Assembly: GCF_022539505.1 (NCBI RefSeq)
Contig: NC_061508.1
Span: forward strand, 63,807,754 to 63,871,753
From: Lolium rigidum
Lineage: Eukaryota; Streptophyta; Magnoliopsida; Poales; Poaceae
DNA length: 64,000 nucleotides
Direction of reading: 5' to 3'
Of this stretch, positions 1 to 11,340 are shown one piece after another; position 1 is the stretch's first letter, and the number at the start of each line of letters is the position of its first letter. The notes beneath the pieces are model-generated. The model was given only the letters and a program-made list of their open reading frames with translations, made no database searches and was not told the DNA's origin. The position numbers were made by a program, and so were the translations under genes.

Positions 1-880
1 CGTACGGGGTGCACGAATACTTGGTGGTCCTGCTTGATCAAGATAGAGCTAATGAGATCTACGACGATTTAGGGTTTTCACCGCATAATCGGATCATCCT
101 ACTCCGGGTTGGGCCTCGCGGCCACGCACGGTGCTCGTAAGCCGATCCTAAACAAGGCCTAAAAACCAACATGAAGTTGATCCTCGGAACATCCCGTTTA
201 GGACTTGCGAACGCCACCCTACGTGCCACTGGATCCTCCCCCTTTGTAAGGCCTAACTATTGCAGATATTAAACTAATCCTTGTAGAACAAGGAGCAATC
301 GTAACGGATCAGATCTACTAAATAATGATCAAGCGGGGTGCCGCCCCACACCTGAGATAGGCGTGAGGGCGGCTAGATATGCAAGGGTTGCACTACGTAA
401 GCATGTTTAAACGAAGAACAATGCTAACCCTAACACATCTAATGATAACTACGTTGCTCGCCATCAAAAGCGCTTCGAGTACGAGCAACGCATGAACAAC
501 GTGGGGCTTGTGCTGCCTAGATCGCAAGATGCGATCTAGGCAGCATGTCGCTTACCCGATAGAAACCCTCGAGACGAAGGAGTTGGCGATGCGCCGAGAT
601 TGGTTTGTTTTGGGGTTGAACGTGAGTTGTTGTTTATTCCATAAACCCTAGGTACATATTTATAGTCCAGCGGACTTTCTAATGTGGGCGTGCACTAAAC
701 CGTGCACGAGATAAACTCTAACTTCTAAATCGATACACCATCTATTATACTAAGATACACGGGCTAACTAGCCCAAATTCTCCGTGCAAGGCCGCTTCAT
801 AGATCTTCCATATGTAATCTTCCAAGCCCATCTTGATCGCGGCCCACCTCCCGATTTAGCCAAAATCTGGTGATAACACA
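1..880 (-). repeat. 3' LTR of the gypsy element (partial)
   Basis: This matches 5305-6188 with only scattered single-base substitutions and small indels, about ten by eye. The LTR ends at 880 with AACACA. The high identity between LTRs suggests a recent insertion. Confidence 0.93.
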
Positions 881-898
881 TGCCCCCCTGGTTTTGGT
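881..898 (-). other. Polypurine tract of the gypsy element
   Basis: On the minus strand the bases directly 5' of the 3' LTR read ACCAAAACCAGGGGGGCA, a purine-rich plus-strand priming site in the expected place. Confidence 0.75.
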
Positions 899-1149
899 AA
901 TGATAATTTCAAAACCACTCGCTTTTTCCTCGGAGGGGTCGTGTCACGGCGGAGCGGAACTGTCGCGAGCATGCCTCATCATGACGACTTGCCTTCCCAA
1001 CTTCTCTGCACGATTTGACAGTTTTGGCACCATGTCCTCGAGAACTGCTCGGAAATTAAAAACCCCCACCTCCTTTCATTTAGCCGCATCGAACAGTTCT
1101 CCTCTTTACCCCTTCCGCAGTAGCACTCAAAAAACCCTCCCCTGCAACC

Positions 1150-1672
1150 ATGTCCTCTTCCTCTTCCTCTTCTTCTTCGTCGGATCTTTCCCACGTGTCC
1201 TCTCCCATCCGAGAGTCGACGCCCTCGTGGGGTACGCAAGCGGCGTACGACATCCTCGCCCCAACGAAGTGGGACAAAGAGGACCATGACTCCTCCGTTA
1301 GGTCCGAGGATGACAAATCCCACACCGACGGGGAGAGCGACCTCCGCTTCCTTGCTGACGAGGAAGTGGTGGAGGAGAGCGAAGACGACCGCCTCTCCTG
1401 GGCGGACTTCACCACCTCCGAGGAGGTGAAGGAGGAGGAAGAGGAGGAGGAGGATGAAGACAGCTCCTCCGACGAGCCGCCGGCCAAACGCCGCCACCTC
1501 TCGGCCCGGGAACTTCGGCGACGTCGACGGTGACGACGACGCCGACGAAGAGGATGAAGACGACGAGGGTCCTGTCGGCGGCCGCCGGAGCAGTGATGAC
1601 GAGCCGGCAGGGAGCAGCGCCGGCAGTGGCGACGACGGCGACGACGACGACGAGGGCAGCAACGGCCCCTAG
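1150..1672 (+). pseudogene. Antisense acidic ORF inside the gypsy element
   Basis: This reading frame runs opposite to gag, close to the 3' LTR. It opens with Met and about ten Ser codons, continues through a polar stretch into Glu/Asp-rich runs (about residues 90-110), and meets a stop at 1533 after an Arg-rich tail. The acidic reading resumes in the next frame from about 1505 to the stop at 1670-1672, rich in Asp and ending in SNGP, so a single-base indel near 1505-1515 probably broke one protein of about 173 residues. A 5' leader-like stretch precedes it, and about 130 bp downstream there is a short A-rich tail such as a transcript end might have. Antisense ORFs between pol and the 3' LTR are known from plant gypsy families such as Grande and RIRE2. 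The function is unknown. Simple acidic composition could also arise by chance from the repeats. Confidence 0.6.
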
Positions 1673-2160
1673 ATAGGGTCTTAGCATAGGGCTAGCAGTA
1701 GCAGACGGGGCAATGTATCCCCCTGGTATTTCCTTTTGAGAGCAATCAGCTCTTCTATGTAAGAAATCTGGCTTATCAATGAAGAAATTCCCCAACTCGA
1801 TTTTGCCGATTCCCTTTATGATAATTTAGCCGATTGTCTTTCGTTCTGATTCTGCCGATTGCCAAACCGGACAATGCCCAACAAGCCGATGGCATCGCAT
1901 CGGTCTCTCACGATAGATTTCGAGATAGATCCACCCAGACCCAAACTCCTTGCCAAACAAGGCCAAGCCCTAATCGCGCAAATCCGCAGATCTCTCAAGA
2001 TGGCATGTTGAACTTAGCGGCAAAACTCCTGAAATAATGTCAGGTCTCCTTTAAATTATCCTCTCCGAACTCTGCTCGCTCAGCTCCGGCAGCTTCCTTC
2101 TACAACAATCACTCGTCTCTTGAACGAGCCGTCACGAAGAGTGAGCCCATTTCGACAGAG

Positions 2161-3100
2161 TTGGTTAGACCTCGAGGGCGAGCTGCCCCCCGAGTCTCAG
2201 CCAAGGCGAGGATAAAGAATGGATCATCACCGTTGAAATTTCGGGGCGGGCACAACCTTGTCCAAGAGAGCTATCCTGCAGGGCCACCAGCCGATCACCT
2301 CCCTTCCGTCGAGGGTCCATACAGCCGATCCAGCGAGGCTATGATAATTTTGCAACATAAGCACCATTCTTCGGGTAACTTGTGGTGCGAGTTTAGCCGA
2401 TTCCAACGAAATCGGCTCCCGGAGCGAGAGAACCTTCAAGGTGAGCTGCCCCCGGGCCTTAGTCGGGTGAGAATAGCAGCGAGCTGATCACGTCGATCAT
2501 CCTTGGTTTCCAACTCGCAACGCCGTATCAACCGATTCAACAAAATCGGCTCTTTAAAGTGAGGGAATTTCAGGGCGAGCCGCCCTCCCCCGAGCTTCTT
2601 CAGTCCAAACCTCGCGCCTTGCTGATCAGATCAGCTCATCATCTTTGGCAGGCTGAAGCAACTTCCGGTGAGAACGTCTTCACATTTCTGACGCCCTCCA
2701 GATTCTGGGCGCAATATCTCTTGGAGGGAACTAGCCCCCTGCTCTTAAGTCGATGTCTGTGCATCGGCTATTCTTGAAAATTTTCGAATTTTTTCGAATT
2801 TTTTTTCGGCCGACTTGTGTATCGGCCCCCATACTCCAATATCCATCATCAAAGGATGAGACTCTTCTACTGCATATCCTCGTGTTTTATCCACTTGGGC
2901 GCCCCCCCGAGCCGATTCTCGTTAAGAGAATTGATGACATCGGCTCGTTGGACCGTGAATGCGTTGAACCCGGGCGGTATGGATGGTGAGGATATTCACG
3001 GCCGATTACTGGAATCGGCCTCCACGTTGTTTGCTCAGTGAAGGTTTTGTAATGCTCCTTCATAGACCCTTGGGGCCGATCACAAGGATCAGCCTCGCCA
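2161..3100. repeat. Degenerate internal repeats with AATCGGCT/AGCCGATT motifs
   Basis: Related blocks recur at about 2170-2270, 2400-2500 and 2530-2640. Each has a GAGCTGCC- or GAGCCGCC-like core, a C-rich run, and GCCGATT...AAATCGGCT phrases. More AATCGGC/GCCGATT words continue to 3090. This part of the gypsy interior lies where pol would be expected and shows no coding potential. Confidence 0.55.
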
Positions 3101-3315
3101 ACTTGCACATCGCTTGGCTTCAACTACATGGTCAGGCCAGTGGATAAAACTAGCTTAACCCTTCCCTTTGTCACATCGATGCGCTCGCGATCGTCCAAGT
3201 TGATGCCCGAGAGGGGTTCTTGGCCTCGCCGCTTCCCATGCGTTCATGCCGACCGTTGAAACTTCGGCCGAGTCATCGGTTTGGACGACCTCTACCTCAT
3301 CACCATCCCACTGTA

Positions 3316-4431
3316 TTATGCATTGGTGCATCGTGGAGGGAATGCGGCAGTTGGCGTGGATCCAATCTCTTCCCAGGCAACAACGGCATAACTGCTCGTG
3401 CTATCAACGATAAAGAACGCCGTAGGGATAGTTTTTCTTCCTACGGTCAGATCCACGTTCAGAACTCCTTGTGCCTCAGACGCTTGGCCGTTGAAGTCGC
3501 TCAACGTTACGTTGGTCTTGATTAGATCCGAACTCGAGCGTCCCAGACCGACGTAGCATAGAGTACGGCATGATGTTAGCTCGCCGCTCCGGTGTCCACC
3601 AGGCATCCTGTTTACGGGCCTCCCATCGATATACCCTCGTAAGTACGGGGCCTTCGGATGCTCGTAGCTCCTTTCTCGTGGCTTCTCAAAGATAACCGGC
3701 CGTGGGCCGCAGATCAAGTTGTGCCACGGATGTCTCATCCGATCCCGGCGCACCGAACTCCGAAGGGAGGATAAACACCATATTTGTGCCGGCCGATGTT
3801 TCATCATCGGCTTTCTCTGTTCGGGCGCCACTCTTTTCTTTGTGGCTGACCTTCCTCGTCCAGGGTTCGCAGAATTTTGGCGGCCAGATCAGGCCGTGCC
3901 TTCCTTAGCGTGCGCAGGTATAATCTTTCAGCTTCTTCCAACCCACGCAGCCGCTGGACTCTTTGCTTCTGGGAACGGCTGAGCCCATCAGGGCACCATC
4001 TGGGCTGACGATATTTGTATTCTTCACCACCGTCCTCTAGCTCCTCGAGATCTTCCATCTGAGGGGACTCAGCACGCTTGTTCCGATGCGGAAAAGGCCC
4101 TAGCCGGCTGAACACAGTACACGTTAGCGGCACCCTTCTTCCTTTGTTTGCATTCAGGCAGTCCTCGATTGTTGGCAATCGGCTCATTCCCGAGTCCCAG
4201 CAATGTTTGAAGAACGGGCAGTCCGGTGCTTATCCATGTCACTCTGCCCCTTGGCCTTCCCTCGGCGCGACGATCGTACCCGTCGTTGCTTCTACCATGT
4301 TGGCGGTACCTTCCGACCTCGGCATCAGACTGGAAATTCCTTTCATCATCCGCGTCGTAGCGCCGACGTCGGTCGTGGTGTTGCTCGTATTTGTTGAGAG
4401 GGTGCTTGGAGCGTGGGCGTTGATACCGCAT
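3316..4431 (-). pseudogene. Gypsy gag C-terminus and aspartic protease remnant
   Basis: Three overlapping frames (4431-4069, 4187-3804, 3831-3316) together give one decayed polyprotein segment. It starts with a basic Arg/Tyr/Asp-rich stretch, passes through the phrase MSRLPTIEDC and an acidic LEELEDGGEE stretch, then an Arg/Leu-rich helix. It ends in a retropepsin-like region with DLIKTNVTLSDFNGQ and FFIVDSTSSYAV, the latter followed by the position where family members read LLGRDW. At least two frameshifts separate the pieces, and the catalytic Asp-Thr/Ser-Gly motif is disrupted. In an intact element this region would process Gag; here it cannot. Downstream the reading stops and no reverse transcriptase follows. 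Confidence 0.75.
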
Positions 4432-4483
4432 GCTTCTTATTCCCTCCCTTGCCAGGTACCGCCTGTCCTCACCTTGGGGCTGG

Positions 4484-4948
4484 TCACGCGGATCGGCTCC
4501 TCTTCATCCTTGCCACGGGAGTGGGCTGCTTTCGTTTCCCTTTGTCATGGCGGCTTGCAGATCCCGCCATATTGACACCAAAGGAAAATTTTGGCTGACC
4601 TATGGGGTGGCTGAGATCCACCGTGTCGACACCGGACCCCGGACGTGGGTTTCTACCGAGCTTGATATCGTGCGGCCGGGTCTTCTCAGAGGAGCCGAGG
4701 AGTTCAGCTCCAAGGGTTGCCTTGATTCCGTCATGTTTCCTTCTGAGCTCCTTGGGTAGATCCCCATGCTTCGGCGACACAGTGCGCTCCTCCGACGGGG
4801 TGGAGAAATCTATCCCGTCGAGGGCGCCTTCGGGCGTGGAACCCCTCCCCCTGACGCCATGGGAGTGGGTTTGGTGGGAAGAGCCGATGAGTTCGGCTTC
4901 GAGGATGGCTTTGATCTCATCGCATGTGACTGGCGTGCCGCCCGCCAT
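4484..4948 (-). pseudogene. Gypsy gag N-terminal fragment with internal duplication
   Basis: The chosen start is the Met at 4948 (MAGGTPVTCDEIKAILEAEL), about 55 bp inside the primer-binding site, which is the usual place for gag. An in-frame upstream Met at 5029 would lie in the LTR and is less likely. The 154-residue frame repeats itself: IKAILEAELIGSS near residue 12 and IKATLGAELLGSS near residue 67, each followed by His/Arg-rich, Pro-Gly and Asp-rich stretches. The C-terminus jumps into a basic nucleocapsid-like region and stops. The long central capsid region expected of gag is absent, so this looks like an internal deletion joining the two ends of gag. Confidence 0.7.
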
Positions 4949-4984
4949 CTCAGATGCAGATGGCGATGTGGTTGATGTAGATCT

Positions 4985-5004
4985 TTGTCCCACCGGGCGT
5001 GCCA
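4985..5004 (-). other. Primer-binding site of the gypsy element
   Basis: The minus strand reads TGGCACGCCCGGTGGGAC three bases after the end of the 5' LTR, with the TGG that pairs with a tRNA 3' CCA. I could not firmly name the tRNA. Confidence 0.8.
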
Positions 5005-5007
5005 GAA

Positions 5008-6188
5008 TGTGTTGACTGCCAAAACCCACCGGCGGGCAGCGGCCTTGTCAACACCGTAGAGCCGGGAAGAGCCTAGAGCTGCGGCTGGCTGAGACCCCTC
5101 CGAGCGACGGCCCGCAATGCTCTTCCGGTCACACGCGGCGATGCGAAGTGCAGGGCGTGCCACCTGACCTATGCACGGTCGGGAAGGTGATGGGGATGCC
5201 TCGCTTAGTTTCTGCGAGGCATACATGTAAACATTAAATACGAGCCTCGATCGGCTCTCGGGTTATCTCGTGAATCGGCTCAAAGAGCCGATCCACCCAT
5301 GATTCGTACGGGGTGCACGAATACTTGGTGGTCCTGCTTGATCAAGATAGAGCTAATGAGATCTACGACGATTTAGGGTTTTCACCGCATAATCGGATCA
5401 TCCTACTCCGAGGTTGGGCCTCGCGGCCACGCACGGTGCTCGTAAGCCGATCCTAAACAAGGCCTAAAAACCAACATGAAGTTGATCCTCGGAACATCCC
5501 GTTTAGGACTTGCGAACGCCACCCTACGTGCCACTCGGATCCTCCCCCTTTGTAAGGCCTAACTATTGCGAGATATTAAACTAATCCTTGTAGAACAAGG
5601 AGCAATCGTAACGGATCAGATCTACTAAATAATGATCAAGCGGGGTGCCGCCCCACACCCGAGATAGGCGTGAGGGCGGCTAGATATGCAAGGGTTGCAC
5701 TACGTAAGCATGTTTAAACGAAGAACAATGCTAACCCTAACACATCTAATGATAACTACGTTGCTCGCCATCAAAAGCGCTTCAGATACGAGCAACGCAT
5801 GAACAACGTGGGGCTTGTGCTGCCTAGATCGCAAGATGCGATCTAGGCGAGCATGTCGCTACCCGATAGAAACCCTCGAGACGAAGGAGTTGGCGATGCG
5901 CCGAGATTGGTTTGTTTTGGGGTTGAACGTGAGTTGTTGTTTATTCCATAAACCCTAGGTACATATTTATAGTCCAGGCGGACTTTCTAATGTGGGCGTG
6001 CACTAAACCGTGCACGAGATAAACTCTAACTTCTAAATCGATACACCATCTATTATACTAAGATACACGGGCTAACTAGCCCAAATTCTCCGTGCAAGGC
6101 CGCTTCATAGATCTTCCATATGTAATCTTCCAAGCCCATCTTGATCGCGGCCCACCTCCCGATTTAGCCAAAATCCGGTGATAACACA
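5008..6188 (-). repeat. 5' LTR of the gypsy element (complete)
   Basis: The LTR has TGTGTT...AACACA ends over 1181 bp. It contains a TACATATTTATAG stretch near 5958 that is TATA-like in sequence but lies on the opposite strand to the element. Confidence 0.9.
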
Positions 6189-6527
6189 CGGTTGGTGGCC
6201 GCAACCGCGACTAAAGGTGTCGGCAGGATAAGGACGCGTGGGTGGACGCACCGCTTCGATGAGATAAAGCATGTAGCGCACGACGGCCTGTCGAAGGAAT
6301 AAGACAAAGTACAAGCGGTGCCGTGCCTATAAAAGGAGCATCGATACGCCTTGCCAAGCGCATCAACAAGCCAAGCACAGTTTAATCTTCATTATTACAT
6401 AAATGTAGAGATTGTCTTGGGAACTATATATGAAGAATACATTATTACATCGCCATCTAGTGTTGTGATCTTCTACGCCGTAGCCATGGAGAATCTTCAT
6501 CATTTAGCAAGATGCTTGGGTCAATTT

Positions 6528-9500
6528 TCACCGTGAAGGGCGGAATTTCTTTAAACTTATTATAATCTTCCGACATGTCTGTCTTGTCATCCACTCCCAC
6601 GATGTTTCTTTTCCCGAAAGAACTATGTGGCGCTTTGGCTCCTCGATTGATGTATTCTTTTGTTGATTTCTTTTTCTTGATTTGCTAGACATGTCCTTCA
6701 CGTAGAAAACTTGAGCCACCTCGCCGGCTAGGACAAAAGGCTCGTCCGTGTACGCAAGATTGTTGGGATCCACTGTTATCATACCGTACTTATCGTCAAT
6801 ATGTATAGCGCTGAGCTTCACCCATTTGCACCGAAACAAAGGGACCTTAAAAGTGGGACCATAGTCAAGTTCCCATATCTCCTCTATGTATCCATAATAT
6901 GTGGTGGTCTGCCCATTCTCGTCTCGTTGCATCGAAGCTGGACACCGCTGTTTTGGTTGGTGCTCTTTTTATCTTGGTCGATCGTGTAAAATGTATTCCC
7001 ATTTATCTCGTACCCTTGGAATGTACATATGTTTGAAGATGGTAACCTGGCCAACAAGTACAGCTGCTCCACCGCAGATGGGTCATTAATGAGATGTCTT
7101 TGCAACCAACCGCCGAAGGTATTCATGTGTTGACGTGTAATCAAGGACTCGGGCTGGCCCGGTTTATTTCTCGTAAAACATTCTTATGTTTCTCGATGTA
7201 CGGAGCCACCAAGCTGGAATTGTATAGAACCGTGTAGTGCGCTTGATTGAAAGAAATCTTGTCCCTCCACACCGTTGTTTTCCTTCCTAGTGTGCCTTTT
7301 CCAGTCAGCCTCCCTCATACCGAGATTCGAGAACACCAATCGGCTTAAGGTCGGGAAGAAAGTCAACACAAAACTCAATGACCTCCTCGGTTCCGTAGCC
7401 CTTTGAGATACTTCCTTCCGGCCTAGCTCGGTTATGAACATATTTCTTTAAGACTCCCATGAACCTCTCGAAGGGGAACATATTGTGTAGAAATACAGGA
7501 CCGAGAATTCTAATCTCTTCAACTAGGTGAACGAGGAGGTGCGTCATAATATTGAAGAAGGATGGTGGGAACAACAACTCGAAGCTGACAAGACATTGGA
7601 CCACATCTTCCTGTAATCCTGACAAAGTTTCGGATCCATTACCTTCCGAGAAATTGCGTTCGGGAATGCACATATCTTCACAATGGCTAGTCGAACATTT
7701 TCTCGGTAGAAGTCCCCTCAATGCAATCGGAAGCAATTGTGTCATAAGCACGTGACGAGTCATGGGACTTCAGGTTCTGGAATTTTTTCTCCTTCATATT
7801 TACTATCCCCTTTATATTCGACGAGAAACCAGACGGAACCTTGATACTGAATAGGGCTTCAAAAAGATCTCCTTCTCTTGTTTGGTAAGAGCATAGCTGG
7901 CAGGCCCTACAAACTGCCCTGGATGATTGCCGTTTCGTCCTTTATGAAGTTCCTGGTCCTCCCGTGCTTCGTTGTATCTTTTGTCTTTCCATACACGCCC
8001 GTAAAACCTAGAATATTCACACAAAGATTCTTGGTCAGGTGCATCACGTCGATTGCAGAGCGGACTTCCAGGACTTTCCAATATTCTAGCTCCCGTAAAA
8101 TAGATTTCTTCTTCCACATGGGCGCGTGTCCGTCATCGTCTTTCGGAACAGGTCGACCGCTCGGACCCTTTCCAAAGATAACATTTAAATCCTTGACCAT
8201 GTCAAATATATCAGCACCACTACGGGGGACGGGCTTCGGACGGCGGTCCGCCTCGCCATCGAAATGCTTGCCTTTTTTCCTTAAGGGATGCTTGCGCGGA
8301 AGGAAACGACGATTGAACGGGTACACAACTTTTTCGCTTTTTCCCAAATATTTACTTTCAGTCTCATCTAAACGAGTGTGTGCATGCATTGTATCCTTTG
8401 TTCGTCCGTCCCGAAATGTTACCGAGAGCAGGCCAATCATTGATGGTTACGAATAGCAACGCTCGTAGGTCAAATTCTTGCTCCGTGTGCTCATCCCACA
8501 CACGTACACCTGGTTTGGCCCACAACTCCAAAAGTTCATCGACTAATGGTCTTAGGTACACATCAATGTCGTTGCCCGGTTGCTTTGGGCCTTGGATAAG
8601 CATCGGCATCATAATGAACTTCCGCTTCATGCACAACCAAGGAGGAAGGTTGTAGATACATAGAGTCACGGGCCGAGTGCTGTGATCGCAGCTCTGCTCC
8701 CCAAAAGGATTCATGCCATCCGTACTTAGACCAAAGTATAAGTTCCTTGCCTCACCCGCAAAATCCGGAAACTCTCTCCCGATGTTTCTCCACCGCCGAC
8801 CATCGGCGGGGTGCCTCAACATCGCGTCTTTCTTACGTTCTTCCATGTGCCATCGCAACAACTTGGCATGCTCTTTGTTTCTGAACAAACGTTTCAACCG
8901 TGGTATTATTGGAGCATACCACATCACCTTCGCAGGAACCCTCTTCCGGGTGGCTCGCCCTCAACATCACCAGGGTCATCTTTTCTGATCTTATACCGCA
9001 ATGCACCACATATCGGGCATTTATTCAAATTCTCGTACTTCTCACCGCGGTAGAGGATATAGTCATTAATGCATGCATGTATCTTCTGCACATCTAATCC
9101 TAGAGGGCAGACAAGCTTCTTTGCTTCATATGTACTGACGGGCAATTCATTATTTCTTGGAAACAGCTTCTTTAATATTATCATCAATTTCTCAAATCCC
9201 GAGTCAGTCACACCGACCTCTCGCCTTCCATTTCAGCAATTCCAATATGCTACCCAGACTTTCTATGCCCATCTTCACAACCTGGGTACAACAATTTGTG
9301 GTGGTCCTCTAACATCTTGTCGAACCGCAACCTCTCCTTATCCGTGCCACGGTCTCTTCTTGCATCGAAATGGCCCGACGAAGATCATCATCAACGGGAT
9401 CATCCGATGCCCGTTCTTCTTCATTGTCGTCCATTGTGGTATCAAAGCATTCGAGAGAACATAGATCGGTACTGGTCATCATTATCTTCTTCCTCATCGC

Positions 9501-9746
9501 CGTCTTCCATCATAACCCCTTCTTCTCCGTGCTTGGTCCAAACATTATAGCTGGACATGAATCCAAACCGAAGCGGTGGCTCTTAATGTCTCTTGAGCAA
9601 GAGTAATCCTTCTCGTTCTTACATTTTAGACATGGACAGCACATAAAACCTTGCTTCGACTTGTTGGCCTCGGCCACAAGCGAGAAAGAATTCATGCCCT
9701 CTCTGAAAGCGGGGGCACATCGGTTACCGTACATCCATGGATGACT
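6528..9746 (-). pseudogene. CACTA transposase TNP2, frameshifted
   Basis: The domain order fits a plant TNP2 transposase. A transposase-associated domain starts MSHPWMYGNR at 9746, with a CCPCLKCKN zinc-ligand-like segment. An acidic linker covers 9497-9309. The TNP2 core spans 9211-7812 and includes YEAKKLVCPLGLD, the CPICGALRYKIR knuckle, GLSTDGMNPFGEQS and QPGNDIDVYLRPLVDEL. DUF4218 (KKYVHNRARPEGSI region) is at 7763-7305 and DUF4216 (WELDYGPTFKVPLFRCKWV) at 6932-6528. The core carries the acidic residues of the DDE-type nuclease that cuts element ends. At least six frame changes and several stops separate the pieces, so no functional protein is made. An intact relative would act in the nucleus on the CACTA termini and subterminal repeats. 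Confidence 0.9.
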
Positions 9747-10035
9747 CATCCGCATCATAAGTACAATTATATATGTATCGGATGCAATCACCTTGCTAAA
9801 ATTAGTATTGTACGGACTATGCATATATATATAGTCGAGAAAATAGTTGCTAACCTTTTAGGATCAAAAAAAGGAGAAATCTTATCAAATAAAACCAAGT
9901 GGCATCCCTCTCACAAGCATTCCATCAAACACCTCTTGTGCACATGTAGAAAAAATGAGCTAGCATACACCTCCACCTTCACCACCAAGGAAAAAATGAG
10001 GTGGGGGGTGGCTGGCTGCTTCTATATATATAGGG

Positions 10036-10260
10036 GGGGGACATTTTGTCGCGGGCCGTATTACGACCCGCGACAAAGGGGTGGCCACGTCGCTCCTAAC
10101 CCTTTTGTCGCGGGTCGTAATACGGCCCGCGACAAAAGGCCGCGACAAAAGCCTCCGCGCGCTCCACATGGTTTCGGGGCGACGTGGCCAGGCCATTTGT
10201 CGCGGGTGCAGGCGCGCCCGCGACAAAAGGCTCCCACGGAAGCCCTGTTTTCCACTAGTG
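10036..10260 (-). repeat. CACTA subterminal palindromes and terminus
   Basis: Several copies of TTTGTCGCGGGTCGTAATAC and its complement form inverted pairs (about 10045-10080 and 10108-10138). A further TTTGTCGCGGG...CCCGCGACAAAA pair follows before the terminal CACTAGTG. Such repeats bind TNP1/TNPA-type proteins in related elements. The same arrangement recurs at 57880-58038. Confidence 0.85.
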
Positions 10261-10914
10261 CGGCCATGCCTACTGGGAACCTACATGTCTACTTCCGCGG
10301 ACCCTATGTCCGCACGACTCCTCTACTACGACTACTTCCGCGCGAGTGTACCCCTCGCGCCTTCGGCGAAACTACAAGTCGTTGCGACGTCAAGCCAAGC
10401 ATAATCATGCATGCTACCTCGACACCAACACCCGACGCCGCTCAAGACCGACGAGGCAAGACGGCGAGGCGGGCATGGCCGGAGCAAAGGCCATGCTATC
10501 CACGGCGCGTGTACACGCTAGTACACGGACTCGCCGTCGCCAACACACACCACCACCATGCATGAAGAACGCGAAGCGAAGACCGAAGACGACGACCAAG
10601 CAGCTTAATCGGAGGTGTCTCGCGGTTCTATCCGCGGGAGTAATTAACCGGGTGTCTTCCGAGGCCCCGGGAACCAGGAAACCACAATCGCCTAGTCATG
10701 CGGCCGCGCCAGCAGGCCACACGGAGCGCACACTCGGGATTAGTTTATTAGTCGTGATGATTAATATGTACCTTTTCCCTTTTATTTTTGTGTACTTGTA
10801 CACTGGCACGCCCGCATTATTTTTCCCGGGTGTAAGGGAGACGCTTTTCACCTTAGCGTCCTCTTTTTCGTGTCAAACACTTACAAAATAATTTTGACAA
10901 AAGACAACCTGAGA
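10261..10914. other. No gene identified; GC-rich then AT-rich stretch
   Basis: The first 430 bp are GC-rich with overlapping chance ORFs on both strands; the rest is AT-rich. I recognise neither a family nor a boundary other than the CACTA end at 10260. Confidence 0.4.
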
Positions 10915-11340
10915 AAAAGGAATTGGTAGGAAAACTTTAAATGTTGAGTCTGTGACAAAGAGGAAACAATTCATCATTTGTTCTTTGATTGCTTGTTAGG
11001 TAAAATCATTTGAAGGGTCATTCATTTGTCTTTTGGTATTTCTCCACCCAAAAGTGTTACTACTCCTTTTGGGAATTGGGTACATGGACATGATGAAAAT
11101 TTTAAAAAGCCAAATTAGAGTTGGCATTTGTGCTTTTCTATGGGCAACATTGCATGTCTGAAATGATTTTATCTTTAACAAATCAAAACATGCTTCCTTT
11201 TTTAAAGGTCATTCCTCTCGTTGTGCATTGGACCCCCATGCGTGGTTATGCCTCTAGCCGGAGGAGTAGTGCCATGACTTGGATTTTGAGTGCAACCGCT
11301 TGTAAATGGTTGCACAAGATTTATTCAGTCTGTGTGGCTG
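10915..11340 (+). pseudogene. LINE reverse-transcriptase C-terminus (zf-RVT) relic
   Basis: Translation in one frame from about 10953 gives CDKEETIHHLFFDCLLGKII, then after a stop RVIHLSFGISPPKSV and FGNWVHGHDENFKK. This is the zinc-binding zf-RVT domain that follows the reverse transcriptase in plant L1-type LINEs. In a shifted frame the Asn-Asp-Phe-Ile-Phe-Asn segment typical of the end of these proteins appears near 11165. There are several stops and frameshifts. No poly-A tail or target duplication could be placed. Confidence 0.7.

Larger units (their letters stand above)
1..6188 (-). mobile_element. Deleted Ty3/gypsy LTR retrotransposon, left LTR cut by window edge
   Basis: Two nearly identical direct repeats (1-880 and 5305-6188 of the right copy) bound a 4.1-kb interior. 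The complete right LTR is 5008-6188 (1181 bp) and has TGTGTT/AACACA ends. A primer-binding site lies just left of the right LTR and a polypurine tract just right of the left LTR, so the element reads on the minus strand. The interior holds broken gag and protease pieces but no recognisable reverse transcriptase, RNase H or integrase, so this copy is non-autonomous. The first roughly 300 bp of the left LTR lie outside the window. It sits in the terminal region of a CACTA element. The family resembles abundant cereal gypsy elements; I do not assign a family name. Confidence 0.9.
6189..10260 (-). mobile_element. CACTA (En/Spm-type) DNA transposon, one end inside the window
   Basis: The right terminus on the minus strand begins CACTAGTGGAAAACAGGGC at 10260. 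Inside it lie subterminal palindromes, then a TNP2-type transposase reading away from the terminus. At 6189-6230 the sequence GGTTGGTGGCCGCAACCGCGACTAAAGG has the look of the opposite subterminal region. The gypsy element (1-6188) is inserted exactly there, so the other CACTA terminus lies left of the window. The element is decayed by many frameshifts. Confidence 0.85.

Noticed and set aside
979..1662. 227-codon minus-strand frame rich in Ser, Pro and Arg
   Set aside because: It is the complement of the acidic antisense ORF; its Ser runs are the reverse of Glu/Asp codons and match no protein family.
9651..10565. 304-codon plus-strand open frame across the CACTA end
   Set aside because: It crosses the transposase start, the subterminal palindromes and the element boundary, so it cannot be one gene.
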